Below, in pieces: positions 36,871-48,780 of a stretch of DNA of 64,000 nt. Each line of letters starts with the position of its first letter. Within the stretch, counting starts at the first letter, position 1. A program made the position numbers and the translations under genes. A model generated the notes under the pieces. The model was not told where the DNA came from and ran no database searches. It saw nothing but the letters and a program-made list of their open reading frames with translations. Source of the stretch: Chrysoperla carnea (Eukaryota; Arthropoda; Insecta; Neuroptera; Chrysopidae). The stretch lies in assembly GCF_905475395.1 (NCBI RefSeq), contig NC_058337.1, positions 102,976,368 through 103,040,367 of the forward strand, read 5' to 3'.

Positions 36871-38322
36871 CTGGTGACGGCCCTGTCTCAAATTGCGGAC
36901 AGCCTCACTTAGTACCTACAGACTGACTACTAATGTAATCTTCCACCTTCTCAAACTTCCAATATTTGTATAATGTTTACACAAGTTTGAAATAAAAATT
37001 GAATGATCGATGAAACGAAAATCAGGCCTTAACTTTTGAATTGATGATATAAGTTAAACACTCAATATATAATTTTAAATCTATAATTCTATAAGCTATT
37101 ATTTATTTTATTATATACTAATTACGGATCATGCTTAAGAAATAAAAATAAATAAATAAAAAACATCAATTATACTATACAAATAATAATATTAAAAAGT
37201 AAATAATGCATTCAAGCAAATAAAAAATATAGCAATTAATTAAAAAACAATCAAATCAAATAATATAATCTGGGTAAATTTAGCAAAATGGTTGATTTCC
37301 ACTATTTTATGCTTCGATTCACTTTTGATAAAACCTTCAGGATACACATCTTCTGTTTTATATTGTAGAGAGAGGCAATTTTATCGAAAAAAGACATTTA
37401 TAAACATTCATACACGAACATGCAGATAAAAATATCGCCTCGTGTACGATTTTCCGAAAGGTTAATTATCCATTGAATTCAACGTCACATATAAAATTGA
37501 GAATTAGTTTTTTGTCTCACGGAAACAGAAAACAATTAGTTTTTCCACATGAGTGAACTTTTTTTTCAAATACCCCAAAGAGGTTTTCCAGACATTTTTG
37601 TCATGCTAAATCCAGTTGAAAATTTCTTAAACGAAAGGCATTAGACCATAAATTAGACATAGATCATAAATTAGGCATGGACTATAAACTTGAACTTAAC
37701 TTGCAAGGTTTTTTGAAAAACCACTCCGATAAGAGAAAATTATTCTTTATAAAATAATAAACAACTTTGATAGAAGTGCCTTTAGTGTATAACCGGCATA
37801 AGATTAATTTTGCAAAGGTTTACTAAGTAATAAAATCAATGGGCATAGCTCTCTCGACCTGAAACAAAACTAATTTCCATTATCTATGTTTGAATATTAC
37901 TCAGGGGAGTTAAAAAATGATATCAAAAGCTCGTTCGATCTTTATTAGAGCTACATAAAGTCACGTGTTATGGAACACATGTAAATTAAACTATGCTTTC
38001 CACATTAAGAAGAATGAAACAGATTTAATCAAAAAAGAATCAAACAAATAAAATATGGGAAGAAAAATAAAATGTTAAATTTACTCGAGTGATCTTAAAA
38101 AGAACATGCTAAGTGCTAGAGCTATAAGTAAAGTAAATTAGCTAACTATGCTAAGATAGGTACATGCTAATTACTTATATTTGATGGACACTTACGATTT
38201 ATTTTGTTCGTCAAGAAACATTTTGATGTTTTTTTATTATTAATTATTAATTTCTGAAAATAATTTTTAAAATATTATATATCAATATGAAATTATACAA
38301 ATGTAAGTAAATAATATAAATA

Positions 38323-39314
38323 TAGGGTGGTGAAAAATAAACGTTAACCATTTGAATCTTTTGAATTTTATAATTTTTTAATTCAAGCTATACCTAATTA
38401 TAATATTTAAAATAAAGAATGTTAATGATTTGGTTTGGTTAAAAATGATATCTCCATAAGTGAGCACTGTTTGCAAAATATTTGGAAATTTTTTTTTTTT
38501 TTTGTGTATCAGTTCCTATTCACGACTGGAGTTTACTCCTTAAGTGTTGTATAGTGTGCTGTGCCCAACAGATTATTGTCAGTTTTAAACAATAGATGGT
38601 TTGTCTGTTAAATGTATTATATAGTATAATTTATACCTGGTAGCCCGTAAAAACCCGAAGACCTACGATGTACGTTGGCTGAGTAACTATGTAGTCATTC
38701 TGTATCGGTGGGTAACAACTACACTGTGTTTGGTCCGTCAGGTTATTGGCAGTTTCAAACAATAGATGCTTTGTCGGCAACACACAATTATACAAGTTAT
38801 ACACACGCGTTACTTAAAAGTGAAAGGTGTACACGATAGGTTGCATATTAAAGACGTAACGAGGTCATTCGAAGAAATTCGATTCTTAAAGAACTTCAAA
38901 AATTCACTTTTTCCGACGTATTAAGCCTTTTGAAGCCTTACTCCTCTACAATCCCTTCAATCTGATTCAGGGGATTGGAAAAGTTTAGAGGTTTCCTAAG
39001 AATAGCCTACTGGAATTGTCGATTTAACGGCACCTCCATTCTTGTTTATATATTTCAAAGTTTTTTTGGATCGAAGGTTTTCGTAAATTTTATATCATTT
39101 TTAAATATTTATAACGGGACGCATTATTATTGGCTTTGGTAATAAAACCAACACATTAAAATAACGATAATTTGCAAGGTCAAACGAATCAAAACAGTGA
39201 AACATACAAAAATATAGTTCAATTTTGGTTATGCGATTATAGTTTCAAAATATATTTCAATTTTGGTTATGCGATTATATATTGTCATAAGAACGTTTAT
39301 TTTGCACCACCCAG
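38323..39314. mobile_element. TIR element of about 1 kb
   Basis: The ends are inverted copies. GGGTGGTGAAAAATAAACGTT at the left faces AACGTTTATTTTGCACCACCC at the right, with one mismatch plus one compensating difference. The interior carries the second copy of the 340-bp repeat (38,525-38,873), AT-rich sequence and a 30-bp tandem duplication near 39,220-39,280 (CAATTTTGGTTATGCGATTA twice). There is no transposase frame, so it is a non-autonomous, mariner-type or related element. Exact ends and target-site duplication are uncertain. Confidence 0.6.
38525..38873 (+). repeat. 340-bp dispersed direct repeat, copy 2
   Basis: See the copy at 36,143-36,482. This copy lies inside the TIR element at 38,323-39,314 and has the same internal 180-bp near-duplication. 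Copy 1 lacks comparable TIRs at the same distance, so it may be a broken relative. Confidence 0.75.
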
Positions 39315-40499
39315 TAAATAAAATATAATATGAATATATAAAATTCTTCTTTAATTCGTCAATTTTCGAATGAATTAATGTTTTCTTTTAAATTGTACAT
39401 GTTATGCTGGCTGATTTATAAAACACGTGTTTATTTAACTGACTTTTGTGTAATTGAATGTCATTTTAAATCAATCAACGGATATAACAATTTCAGTTAT
39501 TATATTTTCTTTTTTTGTAAAAAAAAATGTATAATAAACTACATTTAAATAATAGTGACAATGTTTTGATTTATTTATATTTAGTTTAACATTTTTTTAG
39601 TTGGCCGTGATTTATTTATGCTTGCCATAAAATAAGAGATAAAAGTTTTATTTATTATTGATTTTTGAATTTTTCTAAACAAAAATTGTTTGTTATGACA
39701 AACAAGACAAATATATAAACATCAGTTTTTCCTAGTGTCTAGAACAAAGTAGCAAATATTTTTGAAATGGCGAATTTGATAATTCAATTTTAAACAAATT
39801 AATTCTAAAACAATCTAATTTATTAATTTGATTGAAATTACTATGAACTACTACTTTAACAAAAGAATGAAATTGTAACAAAATAAAATATTAATTTATT
39901 AAAATTAAACTTTGCGAGCTTGATTAGAAAAAATTCTTTGTCTCGAATGATTAATAGTTAAAAAAATGGTGAAATGACACGTATCATAAAATGTACACAT
40001 ATATTCAGAAATAACCGTTTACTAACGTTCAAAACTTTAATAAATGTAATTTTATCGAAAAATTCTTGATTTTCATTTTTTAACATTCTGAAGTCAAGAA
40101 TTTCGAGATTTTTACGTTGAAAGTTTTTTATTAAAACTAATAACCACAATAAGTGATCACTTATGACATTTGGTGACAAAATAAAACCAATAAAGTATGC
40201 GTGCATTTAGAAAATGTCAGTTTTCAGTAATACAATTTTTATTTATAAAAAGGAAAGCGTTTGCGTTTTAAGCATAAAATGGTGCTTTTTAGTTCAACAA
40301 GCATCAAAGAACTCGTTTTGTGCGTTATTCAGACGGATTTGATAAGTGTTTTGTCATATTTATCTACTAGCATGTTAGGCGAGACGATAGAACATTTGTG
40401 ACTGATGTTTTCTCGGGCAAGACAGATGAGGATGCGGTTTTTTGCATTCGATTCAAGAAGCCAATTATAAAATTTGTGACCTATTTTCGTTCTATAAAA

Positions 40500-40890
40500 T
40501 CCATGAATATTTATTACTTTGTAAATAATTACGAAATGGACCAAACTTTGGTACACGAGGGTCTTTGAGGTCGCTGATCATGAATATAATGTTCAAAAGT
40601 TTCCTCGATGCACCTGATGACCAGGACGACCTGGTTGTACAACTCATCCCTAGAATTATCTCTAAATTGTTGTAAAATGTTACCAAAATAATTACTTGGG
40701 GGATTTTCGAGGTCGCTGATCACAAATATGATGTATAAAATACTCCTCGATGTACCTGGAGATTGGAGACTAGGGTACTCTGGTGATAGTGTTAATCTCC
40801 ATATTTTTCAAAATTTGTCACCAAATGCATCCAAAATTTACCAAGATTCACGAAGAGTTTTCGGGGTCGCTATTCACGAATGAGAATAAA
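40500..40890 (+). repeat. three-copy tandem repeat, 140-160 bp units
   Basis: The block GAGGTCGCTGATCA(T/C).AATAT.ATG occurs near 40,568 and 40,709, and a diverged form, GGGGTCGCTATTCACGAATG, near 40,864. Each is preceded by a G-rich segment and an ACCAAA or CACCAAAT block, and the first two are followed by a CCTCGATG.ACCTG block. Overlapping small frames on the minus strand (40,329-40,723) are products of this repetition. Similar GGGGTCGCTGATCACGAA repeats are common in insect genomes to my knowledge, but I cannot name the family. Confidence 0.65.
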
Positions 40891-41192
40891 AAATCAGCTT
40901 TTGCTCGAAAGAAAAGCAATGTTTTGATCTTTTATATACAACCATGATTTTTTTTCTCCCTGTATTCTTCATAGAGAGAGATAAATGGGTTCGAATCTTC
41001 AAAAATAATACAAATTCGTTGGAAAAGGAGAAAAAAACGCTTAGTAAAATTTAATTTATCGAAGCTTTGCACTAACAATTTTTAGTTTTTATCACTATTA
41101 TTAAAACTTAGCTACCATTAATTAAAAAAGCTAAGGGTTTTTTTAACAAAGAATCTCAAAACTTTAAAAAGATATTTGATGACATAATACTC

Positions 41193-41210
41193 TAACCTAA
41201 CCTAACCTAC
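41193..41210 (-). repeat. interstitial (TTAGG)n telomere-like motif
   Basis: TAACCTAACCTAACCTAC contains three consecutive CCTAA-type units, the complement of TTAGG, the usual arthropod telomere repeat. It is too short to be a telomere. It may mark a repaired break or be chance in AT-rich DNA. Confidence 0.5.
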
Positions 41211-41524
41211 AAAATATATAATTATAACATATAAATATATATTGTGAGATATAATATAAATTGAATTACGTATTATCTAATTCGTATGAATGAAGATGAT
41301 GATGTTTTAAGTTGACCTTTGTACTTGTAACAACCATTCAATATATGTACAGTACATGACATGTATAAAGTATAATATAATTATGATTATTATATTATAT
41401 CAATAAATTTAATAAAATATAATTTATTTACTATTTATAAATAATAAATAAATAATTTTTAAATATATTTACAAAAATTATTAATATAAATAATTTATAC
41501 AGGATGGTGCAAAAGTCATGCACA

Positions 41525-42073
41525 TCCCTATTATATTATAAATGTGGAAAGTAAGGATGTTTGTTTGTTACGCTTTCACACAAAAACTAATATTAAAACT
41601 AATAAGCGAATGATTGATTTTTAATGAAACTGCACAGCAATATCGCTCATGCATCAGAATAACAGATGAGCTATAAATTAAAAAGATATAGATACTAAAA
41701 AAAATTTTTTTTAATAAAAATTTAATCTGACATTTACTATTTTAAATTTTTACAGAAATCTTTAATTTATGGTTCAAAATGATGATCACAGATGAAGCAG
41801 AGGTACGAACATTATTTTAAACCATAAATTAAAGATTTCTGTAAAAATTTAAAATAGTAAATGTCACAATTCATGGCTACCTTTTCTGATATATTCAATG
41901 AATTATGACTACTATACAATTTAAAAAATTGAAAACTGTGCGTATCTTTTAACTTCGTAAAACAATCCTTTCAAGTGTTATGGAATGTTGATAAGTGAGA
42001 TCAAAAGAGGTGGAGGCTATAAAGCGATGGTTTTTACTTTTAAGCTCAGTGAAGCGGGCGGGTATCAAGCTAA
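41525..42073 (+). mobile_element. Helitron-like element, nested
   Basis: It starts TCCCTATTATATTATAAATG after an A and ends GCGGGTATCAAGCTAA before a T, fitting Helitron 5'-TC and CTRR-3' ends with insertion between A and T. The body shares TGTTTGTTTGTTACGCTTTC, TCAGAATAACA, and ATGG.TACCTTTTC.GATATA with the element at 48,433-48,780. It has no helicase frame and is non-autonomous. Confidence 0.6.
41728..41866. mobile_element. MITE with 54-bp arms inside the Helitron-like copy
   Basis: The arms (41,728-41,781 and 41,813-41,866) are inverted copies with about two mismatches, beginning TGACATTTACTATTTTAAAT and separated by some 31 bp. The related Helitron-like copy at 48.4 kb lacks it (its sequence runs AAATAAACAATTTATGG there). 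It is therefore a secondary insertion. Confidence 0.75.
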
Positions 42074-42596
42074 TACATTTATAAATTGGAATAAAAACAA
42101 AATGTTATAATGGTATATGAATTAAAAATATAAAATTCAATAGTTTTTAAATGTAAAATAAAAAGATTGTGATGTCCGGAAATAGAGAAAAATACCGCAT
42201 ACCACTTTGTTTTTATTTCAAACTTGAAACATATAATCCCACTATGATCAGCCTGTATACAATGTGTCACATTTAAGATAAAGACACCCTCACATTGACC
42301 TTATTTATAAGAATATCGATTTTAAATTTTACACAATCATACAGAGTGATTACACAGGTCACATTTTTTTAGATACTTAACCGAACTCAGAGTTTTTAAC
42401 CTCACCTACTACAAATTGTCAAATAGGGCCGATTTTTAATATTTTTGCTTAGCGTCAGAGATGGTTTAAGAGATATCGAAAAAAATTATTCGAAAAAATT
42501 GCTTAGAATATATGTTTTTACACCCATATTATTTTCATAGAAAAAATCGCATTTTTAATTTTTTCATTATTTTGATCTTTACTCAAAGTTTATAAA

Positions 42597-42790
42597 ATTT
42601 ATAAGTTTATTGAAATATTTGAATACATAACACTATTAAATTATCAATTTGTCCAGTTTTTACATTCCATAGCACGCTAGTTATAAAAGTTTATTTTTTA
42701 ATTTTATAATTAATAGTGTGCTATGGAATGTAAAAACTGGACAAATTAATATTGTTATGTATTCAAATATTTCAATAAACTTATATAAGA
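42597..42790. repeat. foldback repeat with 90-bp arms
   Basis: Arms 42,597-42,690 and 42,700-42,790 are inverted copies with small indels. They share TTTATTGAAATATTTGAATA and CAGTTTTTACATTCCATAGC or the complement. Almost no spacer remains, so the transcript or single strand would form a near-perfect hairpin. The 89-codon frame on the minus strand overlaps it and is not a gene. Confidence 0.75.
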
Positions 42791-43627
42791 CGAATATATA
42801 AAAGTTTCTTAATCTTAAATGCGATACACTGTAGAAAGTTATTCCAAATTTAAATATGTGTACGTTACTTTTACACCATCCTGTATAAGTCACATTTGAA
42901 CTTTGTAGTGTAACAACACTATTATAATTTTTATTTTTTGTTAAGTACATATAAATTTCTAATCTCTACTATTTGTACCACTGTACCCTCTTGTATTGTA
43001 CGTGTTCAATAACAAAATAACATTCATCTATCACTAAAGTTTTATCTATCACAAAAAAAATATATATAATAAATTGTTTTTGTTAAAAACGGTTAATTCT
43101 AAACAAAAAAAAAAACATAATCATTCGTCTGATATTTTTAAGTAGTTCATGAGTGTAATGAATGGCCTTTGTTAATTTTTCCGGACAAAAACAGTATATT
43201 ATTATTTAGGGTAGAAGGGTAGTTTTATTGGTACCCGTATTCTGTAACATTTTAACGAGGACTATTGACAGTATTAACATCATCAACAATAAAGACATGG
43301 TTTAGACGATAATAGATATACACGGATGTTGCTATCTGCCGGATAAGCAAAAATGTTGACTACTTACGGATCACATACGAAGTTACATCCCCAAAAAGCA
43401 CTTTCTTAAGAATAAATGTAAGATTAATTAAATTTTATAATAATAGATAAATTTACAGCCTTTAGTGCAATTTGGAGCAGGTTTGGTGATGTTCAGCCTT
43501 AAAAACCGAGAAAATTCATGATTCATCGGCATAAAACTGGCGAGGACATTAGGAAGTTGGTGCTCACCAAATACTTCTTTGCCATTAGCTCAACCTAGAC
43601 TTATGTAAAAATAAACGCAAAAATTGA

Positions 43628-43712
43628 ACCATTCTAAGTGATATTTCTATAACAGTACATGTAATTCACATATAATGTTATAGCTATAACAGTTAGAATC
43701 GTAAAAGACGTG
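43628..43712. repeat. small foldback related to 10,616-10,736
   Basis: ACCATTCTAAGTGATA..TCTATAACA faces the complement of TGTTATAGCTATAACAGTTAGAATCGT. The block order and a trailing TTTTTTGTGACA.A match the foldback at 10.6 kb, so both belong to one MITE family. Confidence 0.55.
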
Positions 43713-43947
43713 TATTTTTTGTGACATAGAATATACATAATGATTTTCATTCCCCTAGCTCAAATTGGAAGGGTTGTAGAAATAAGCAAAGCTATAAAAA
43801 CCATTAATTATCTCTTAAAATCTCTCTTCAATTGCTGCAAACATGTCTCAAAACCCCCGAAATCGCCTTCGAAAGGTTATAACATACATTACACCCATAT
43901 TCCTGCTGCCCGTTTACCCTCGATACATTGCATAAGTAGGGAGAGGT

Positions 43948-44026
43948 GGAGCACAGTGGAGCACGGGCACAATGGAACAACCAAAATTATTGTACTTTAT
44001 TCCATTGTGTTCCGTATTCCACTGTG
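43948..44026. repeat. hairpin, GC-richer arms
   Basis: CACAGTGGAGCACGGGCACA and the following ATGGAACA face the complement of TTCCATTGTGTTCCGTATTC and CACTGTG, with a few mismatches, around a short AT-rich loop. It falls inside a 95-codon frame (43,740-44,027) that I reject as a gene. Confidence 0.5.
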
Positions 44027-44130
44027 ACTCATCTGCCTTTATATATATTTTCATGATTAAACATTAAGAAGGCGCCCACAATATCAATTGATTTGTGCCC
44101 GACTCTACTTTTACTCCAATGCAGCTACGG

Positions 44131-44590
44131 ACTGACCCAAAAGTTTGTGACACTCGATTTTTTTATACATTCATTCAATTAATTTTTTATTCATGCGAAA
44201 TTAACTTTTTTTGCGTTTTAGTTCATATTTTTCGTTCTATTAAGTAAAATTTGATGATTTTAGTGTCGTTGGACTTGCCTGCGTTTTATCTTCAAATCCA
44301 TTTATGTCAAAGTGCACCCTACAATTGACAGGAAAAAAGTTATTTGTATTCCAAGTCAAAAATGTTTTCATGGGTTTCTTTTTGTAACGGTTTGTGTTTC
44401 TAACCTAATTTACGCCCACACGGATAAACAATGATGTTTACCCATTTACCCGATATGGGTTAAAACGCAAAAAAATCATTTTTCAAAATGGCGGCGAAAG
44501 AGTTAGTTTCCCGAATACCCAAAATCAAAAACCTCCTATTAAATGAATAAATAAAAAAAAAACTAGGCCTATAAACTTTTGGGTCACCCC
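44131..44590. mobile_element. short TIR element (MITE)
   Basis: The left end ACTGACCCAAAAGTTTGTGA and the right end (complement GGTGACCCAAAAGTTTATAG) share 14 contiguous bases. The interior contains CACGGATAAACAATGATGTT, related to the CACGGATAAACAGTAATGTT block in the dispersed repeat at 22.56 kb. No open frame. Class is uncertain. Confidence 0.5.
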
Positions 44591-45696
44591 ACTTCGATTT
44601 ACGTAACTGCACTGGACTATTTACTATAAATTAAGAACAAGTTAAATGCTAATGTCTGTCGTGTGTCGTTCTAAAGTCTAAAATAGTTTAAACGTACTAA
44701 TAGAAAAACAGAACGCGAACACCTACTTTAATTTAAAATATAAAATATTTATATATTCATATTTTATAATCATATTTTATCACCAATTACAACAATTATT
44801 ATTATTACTAATCAGTTACAATCAGTATCAACTATCAAAAATGACTTTAAAATAAATATTTGTATCTAGTTCACCTAATACGGTTCTAAGTTCTAATTAC
44901 TGTTTTTTTTTTTTATATTTAGTACCTAATTCAATTATTACTAAAATAAATTAATCAAAATCATTTTATCAATTTGTCCAAATAAATACTTAAGTATTTT
45001 ATTCTGAATATTTTGGTATTAAGTACCTACCAGGTTTTAAAAGATAATCCTCTTTTTAAAAAAACCGTCTTAAGGTAGTACCAGCATGAAATCACTTTTC
45101 GACAGATTTGGCCGAATTTTTTTTCTCGGGTTTATAATAGCTTTATTTATGAATTCCTAAAATTTCATAATTTTTGACCGTTTAGATCGCGAGATATTTA
45201 AAGACAAAGTTCGCGATTTTGAGGGTCATGTCCCATTTAAAGCATGTAAAATGTCCGGTCTCTCCAACTATTTTTTATGATATTATTATATTTTGAAGAA
45301 AAAGTAGAAAAAAATGTTTATACAATACAATTCTAAAAAAAAAATTTAGAAATTAATTTTCACTTTCGAGATATTAATTTTGACGTAAATTGATCGAAAT
45401 TGGGACGTTGGCATAATTATTTCCCATTTTAAACGGTCAAAATTTCTGAAACTTTGGGAATTAATAGTAAGCATTATTAAATTCTTAAATTTAATTTTTC
45501 GTTAAATTCTGTCGAAAAAAAAATTGTACCATTGCTTTAACATAGAAACTGCAAATACCATGCTGGAACATCGTTAAGGACGTTCATGCGCCAACGATAT
45601 TAGTCAAATATGAAACACAAAAGTTTAAGTAAAAGATTTTGAATGATTTAAGGAAAAAAAAAATCTAATATCGAATTAATTTCGTTGAATTCTAAG

Positions 45697-46140
45697 TTTA
45701 ACAAGTGAAAACAAACAATTGACTGAGTTAATTGTTGAAATATCATGTATAGACAGTGTTGGATACGTAATCGTTTGTTTTTTTACGTCATAAGGAAGGA
45801 AGGAAGAAGGATAGCCACTCTTAGGTAGCCACAATCGTGCATATATAACACAACTCTCGAGGTCACACATACATAACTGATATTCCCATATAATACATAC
45901 TAAAATGTTTTAATCTAATTTGCGTCCTCACAGGTAAACAACAGTGATACTTACGAAAAAATGTTTGAAACAAAAGTTGTTTACTTTTTTATAAAGAACA
46001 TCCTGAGCACGGTATAAAAATTTCAGTTTGATATCTTTTATCATTTTTGAGTTATCGTGTTGACAGACAGATGGGCAGGTGAGCAGACGGACAGACAATC
46101 GGAAATGGACTAATTAGCTTATTTTATGAACACCTAAAAC
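45697..46140 (+). repeat. dispersed repeat with GACGGACAGAC tract, copy 2
   Basis: This is a second copy of the repeat in the loop of the giant element (22,401-22,856). It shares the start GTGAAAACAAACAATTGACT and the end GGAAATGGACTAATTAG..TTTTATGAACACCTA. This copy has an extra segment TCAGTTTGATATCTTTTATC..GAGTTATCGTGTTGACAGAC before the tract. The 64-codon frame on the minus strand here is not a gene. Confidence 0.7.
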
Positions 46141-46409
46141 GGACGAAATAAATCGATATTTCTCAATAACTATACTTAAGTTAATAATTGTCTAAATAAC
46201 AATTTCACAAAAATTTTCAAATTTCTAATCAAATTTACATATTTTTCCCTATTAACAAACTCAGCAAAAAACGAGGGCACAAGAATGTCCTTAAGACTAG
46301 TCCTTTTATCTTTGACCGTTCAATTGTTATCAATAAATTAAGAGTTAAAAATTCAATTTCGAACAAGAGGTCGAATTGGCCTTATTACCCATTAAAATTT
46401 AAAACTTAA

Positions 46410-46720
46410 GTTGATACCATGACAAAATTTGAAAGTGAAATTAAAATTGATTAAAAAACGAAGAAGTTATAAGAAATCAAAGATTGCATTCCAAGGTTAC
46501 CCATCTCCTTTTAGCAAAACAAAGTTATATATGTAATCTATATGGCCATACCCACGTATGACGTCACAAGTGGATATCTTCCTCTTTGTTTAATTACGAA
46601 TTTTAAATGTTCATATCTTGTTCATTTGTGAAGTTAAAATTCTTCATCTGAAGTGATAAAAAAATTTAGTCCGATCCCCTATTATTTTGAAAGATTTGTG
46701 ACTTTTCGTAGTATAAACAA
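46410..46720 (+). repeat. dispersed repeat, copy 1 of family shared with 52.1 kb
   Basis: AATTAAAATTGATTAAAA, GAAGAAGTTAT.AGAA.TCAA, ATGACGTCAC and CTGAAGTGATAAAAA occur in the same order at 52,083-52,395. The similarity is moderate and interrupted by indels. There is no open frame. A mariner-type end (CGGAACATCCTGTATA) follows at about 46,814. Confidence 0.6.
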
Positions 46721-48432
46721 ATTTTAATTAAAAAAATTTAAACTACTAGGTATACTAAACAATGTCTTTATTGGTTAAATTTAATATTGCATATAACTGC
46801 ATGGCGTAGTCACGGAACATCCTGTATATAAATGCACTATTATGTTCAACATTTTTTTACATCGTATTTTTTACAATAAATATCCTGGCGTCAATTTTAG
46901 GATCGATATTTTGCTGATAGCTTGGGCCTGAACCCACTGTGCAATCCAGGTTGACGAATTCAATACAAAATCGATTATAAAAATTTAAAGAACGAACGAA
47001 ACAAAAGTACAATGAATTTTTTTAGTTTAAAGTACATATAAACATGTTACATCATCATCTTCATACTAATTAATAGCTTATAACACCTAGCTAGACTTGT
47101 AAAGATACTATAGATTAAAAAAATATTAATAATTTTGTTATTTATCAACTTGACCTACGTAATATAATAATTCAAATCATGTTATCATGTTATTTGTTTA
47201 AATATTAATTATTAATATTATTAAAACACGAGGGTAGTCATGCTAGAAGCTACAATTAAACTGTACACAATTTAGGTTCTACGTAAATTTGGCACTTTTT
47301 TCCCGTGATATGTTATTATCTATCCTTGACACTGTTTTTCTAAAATAAAATTCCTTGTCTTTTCAAGGTTTTCTAGTTGAAGTAGTTTAAGGTACGCGAA
47401 ACTTTGTTTTCATTATAACTTCGTCAATTTTAAACTTTTTTCATTTTCATGGTACTAAAAAGTGTATTATATAATTTCTTCAAAAAACTTCAAATTTTTC
47501 AGTTATTTGACGTTGAATACTCCGAACTGGCAAAGTATTGATTTTGCGAAATATATTTCAATGAGACGTTTTGCTAAGAATTCATCCCTCTATCGATTCC
47601 CGTTGTCATTTTTAAAATAAATTTGTCCACCCCCGAGTAGAAATGGCTCTCACCCCATCGGAAAGAACGCACAAATTTTTTTTTAGCTTCTTTATGTCAG
47701 CTTTAAACAATGCATTTGAGCAATTTTTATAAACATTCATTAACTGACCCTGGATTCCGAAATATTAATTCAAGATATTATAATTACATGCGCCAATTAA
47801 AATAGAAAAAATAATTATAAAAATTCTTTTAGAACTTTACTATGAAAATAATAAAATTTACTAACTTATCTTTTTCACGGAATTCCTTGACTTTTCCATT
47901 AGAATTATACTTCCTGATATTTACACGTTTTCCAGTTATGTGGCCACCATGGTTCGGTTTTTTATTTCTATTAACCACAAGGAGCCTTAAAGGTTCCGCG
48001 ACTCGAGCTTTTAAAATCAAACCAACTATGGATATGCTAGGATCCTAATTAAGTAATAAAGAACTTAGGAGGAAAAATATTTTAGGCTGATTAACACAGC
48101 CGGCTGACTATTTGGTAACCAAGAATAACTCTGAACAAGAAGTGTTCTAACATCTTACGGCTACGCCAATTGGATAGCGAGAAGCTATCCAAAAGTCGAG
48201 CAATCTAAGCAATTGCTGCAACACTTTACAAGTCGAATTAAAACAATTACTACAACGATTTACAAGTGGAAATCGAAAGCGCCAAACTAATTAAAGTATA
48301 AAAGAATAGTTTATTTAAAACTTCTATATCTTTTCATTATATTACTAATTTGAGTTTTCCACACATGGATTTCCCATTTATGGAATTATTTTGCCTAAGC
48401 TTCCAAAAAAATAAGAGAATATCCCATCCCAA

Positions 48433-48780
48433 TCTCAATTTATATTATAAATGTAAAAGTAAGGATGTTTGTTTGTTTGTTTGTGTATTTGTTACACTTT
48501 CACGCAAAAACGAATGAATGGATTTGAATGAAACTTAAATACATCAGAATAACACTTGAGGTATAAATTATAAAAATAAACAATTTATGGCCACCTTTTC
48601 CGATATACTCAATGAATTAGAACTATTTTATTCTTAAAAAAAATTGAAAATTATACATATATTTTACCTATGTAAAACAATCCCTACCATTATTTCAAGT
48701 GTTATGGGAGAGGGATAGGCGAGAGCTAGAGAGGTGAAGGCCTTAAGGAAAGACAGCGAAGAGAGCGGGTATCAAGCTAG
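48433..48780 (+). mobile_element. Helitron-like non-autonomous element
   Basis: It begins TCTCAATTTATATTATAAAT after an A and ends GCGGGTATCAAGCTAG before a T. Its body matches the nested copy at 41,525-42,073 without that copy's MITE. It includes a (TTTG)n stretch at about 48,467-48,483. Rolling-circle elements with such A/T insertion and CTRR ends are non-autonomous Helitrons; it encodes nothing. Confidence 0.6.

Larger units (their letters stand above)
41498..42885. mobile_element. mariner-like TIR element with nested insertions
   Basis: The left end TACAGGATGGTGCAAAAGTC and right end (complement TACAGGATGGTGTAAAAGTA) form imperfect inverted repeats of about 28 bp. Each is flanked by TA (41,496-41,497 and 42,886-42,887), the Tc1/mariner target duplication. 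The 1.39-kb interior has no transposase frame. It contains a Helitron-like copy (41,525-42,073), itself carrying a foldback (41,728-41,866), and a second foldback (42,597-42,790). Confidence 0.65.

Noticed and set aside
40980..41025. A GGTTCGAATC sequence resembling a tRNA T-loop.
   Set aside because: There is no matching acceptor stem, D-arm or anticodon arm at tRNA spacing.
43740..44027. A 95-codon plus-strand frame.
   Set aside because: It overlaps a foldback, its C-terminal third is the hairpin at 43,948-44,026, and no domain is recognisable.
47829..48048. Opposed frames around 47.8-48.0 kb, the minus one reading like a basic peptide (VVNRNKKPNHGGHITGKRVN).
   Set aside because: The codon composition is less AT-driven than its surroundings, but there is no recognised family, no convincing splice sites and no partner exons. 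It could be a repeat fragment.
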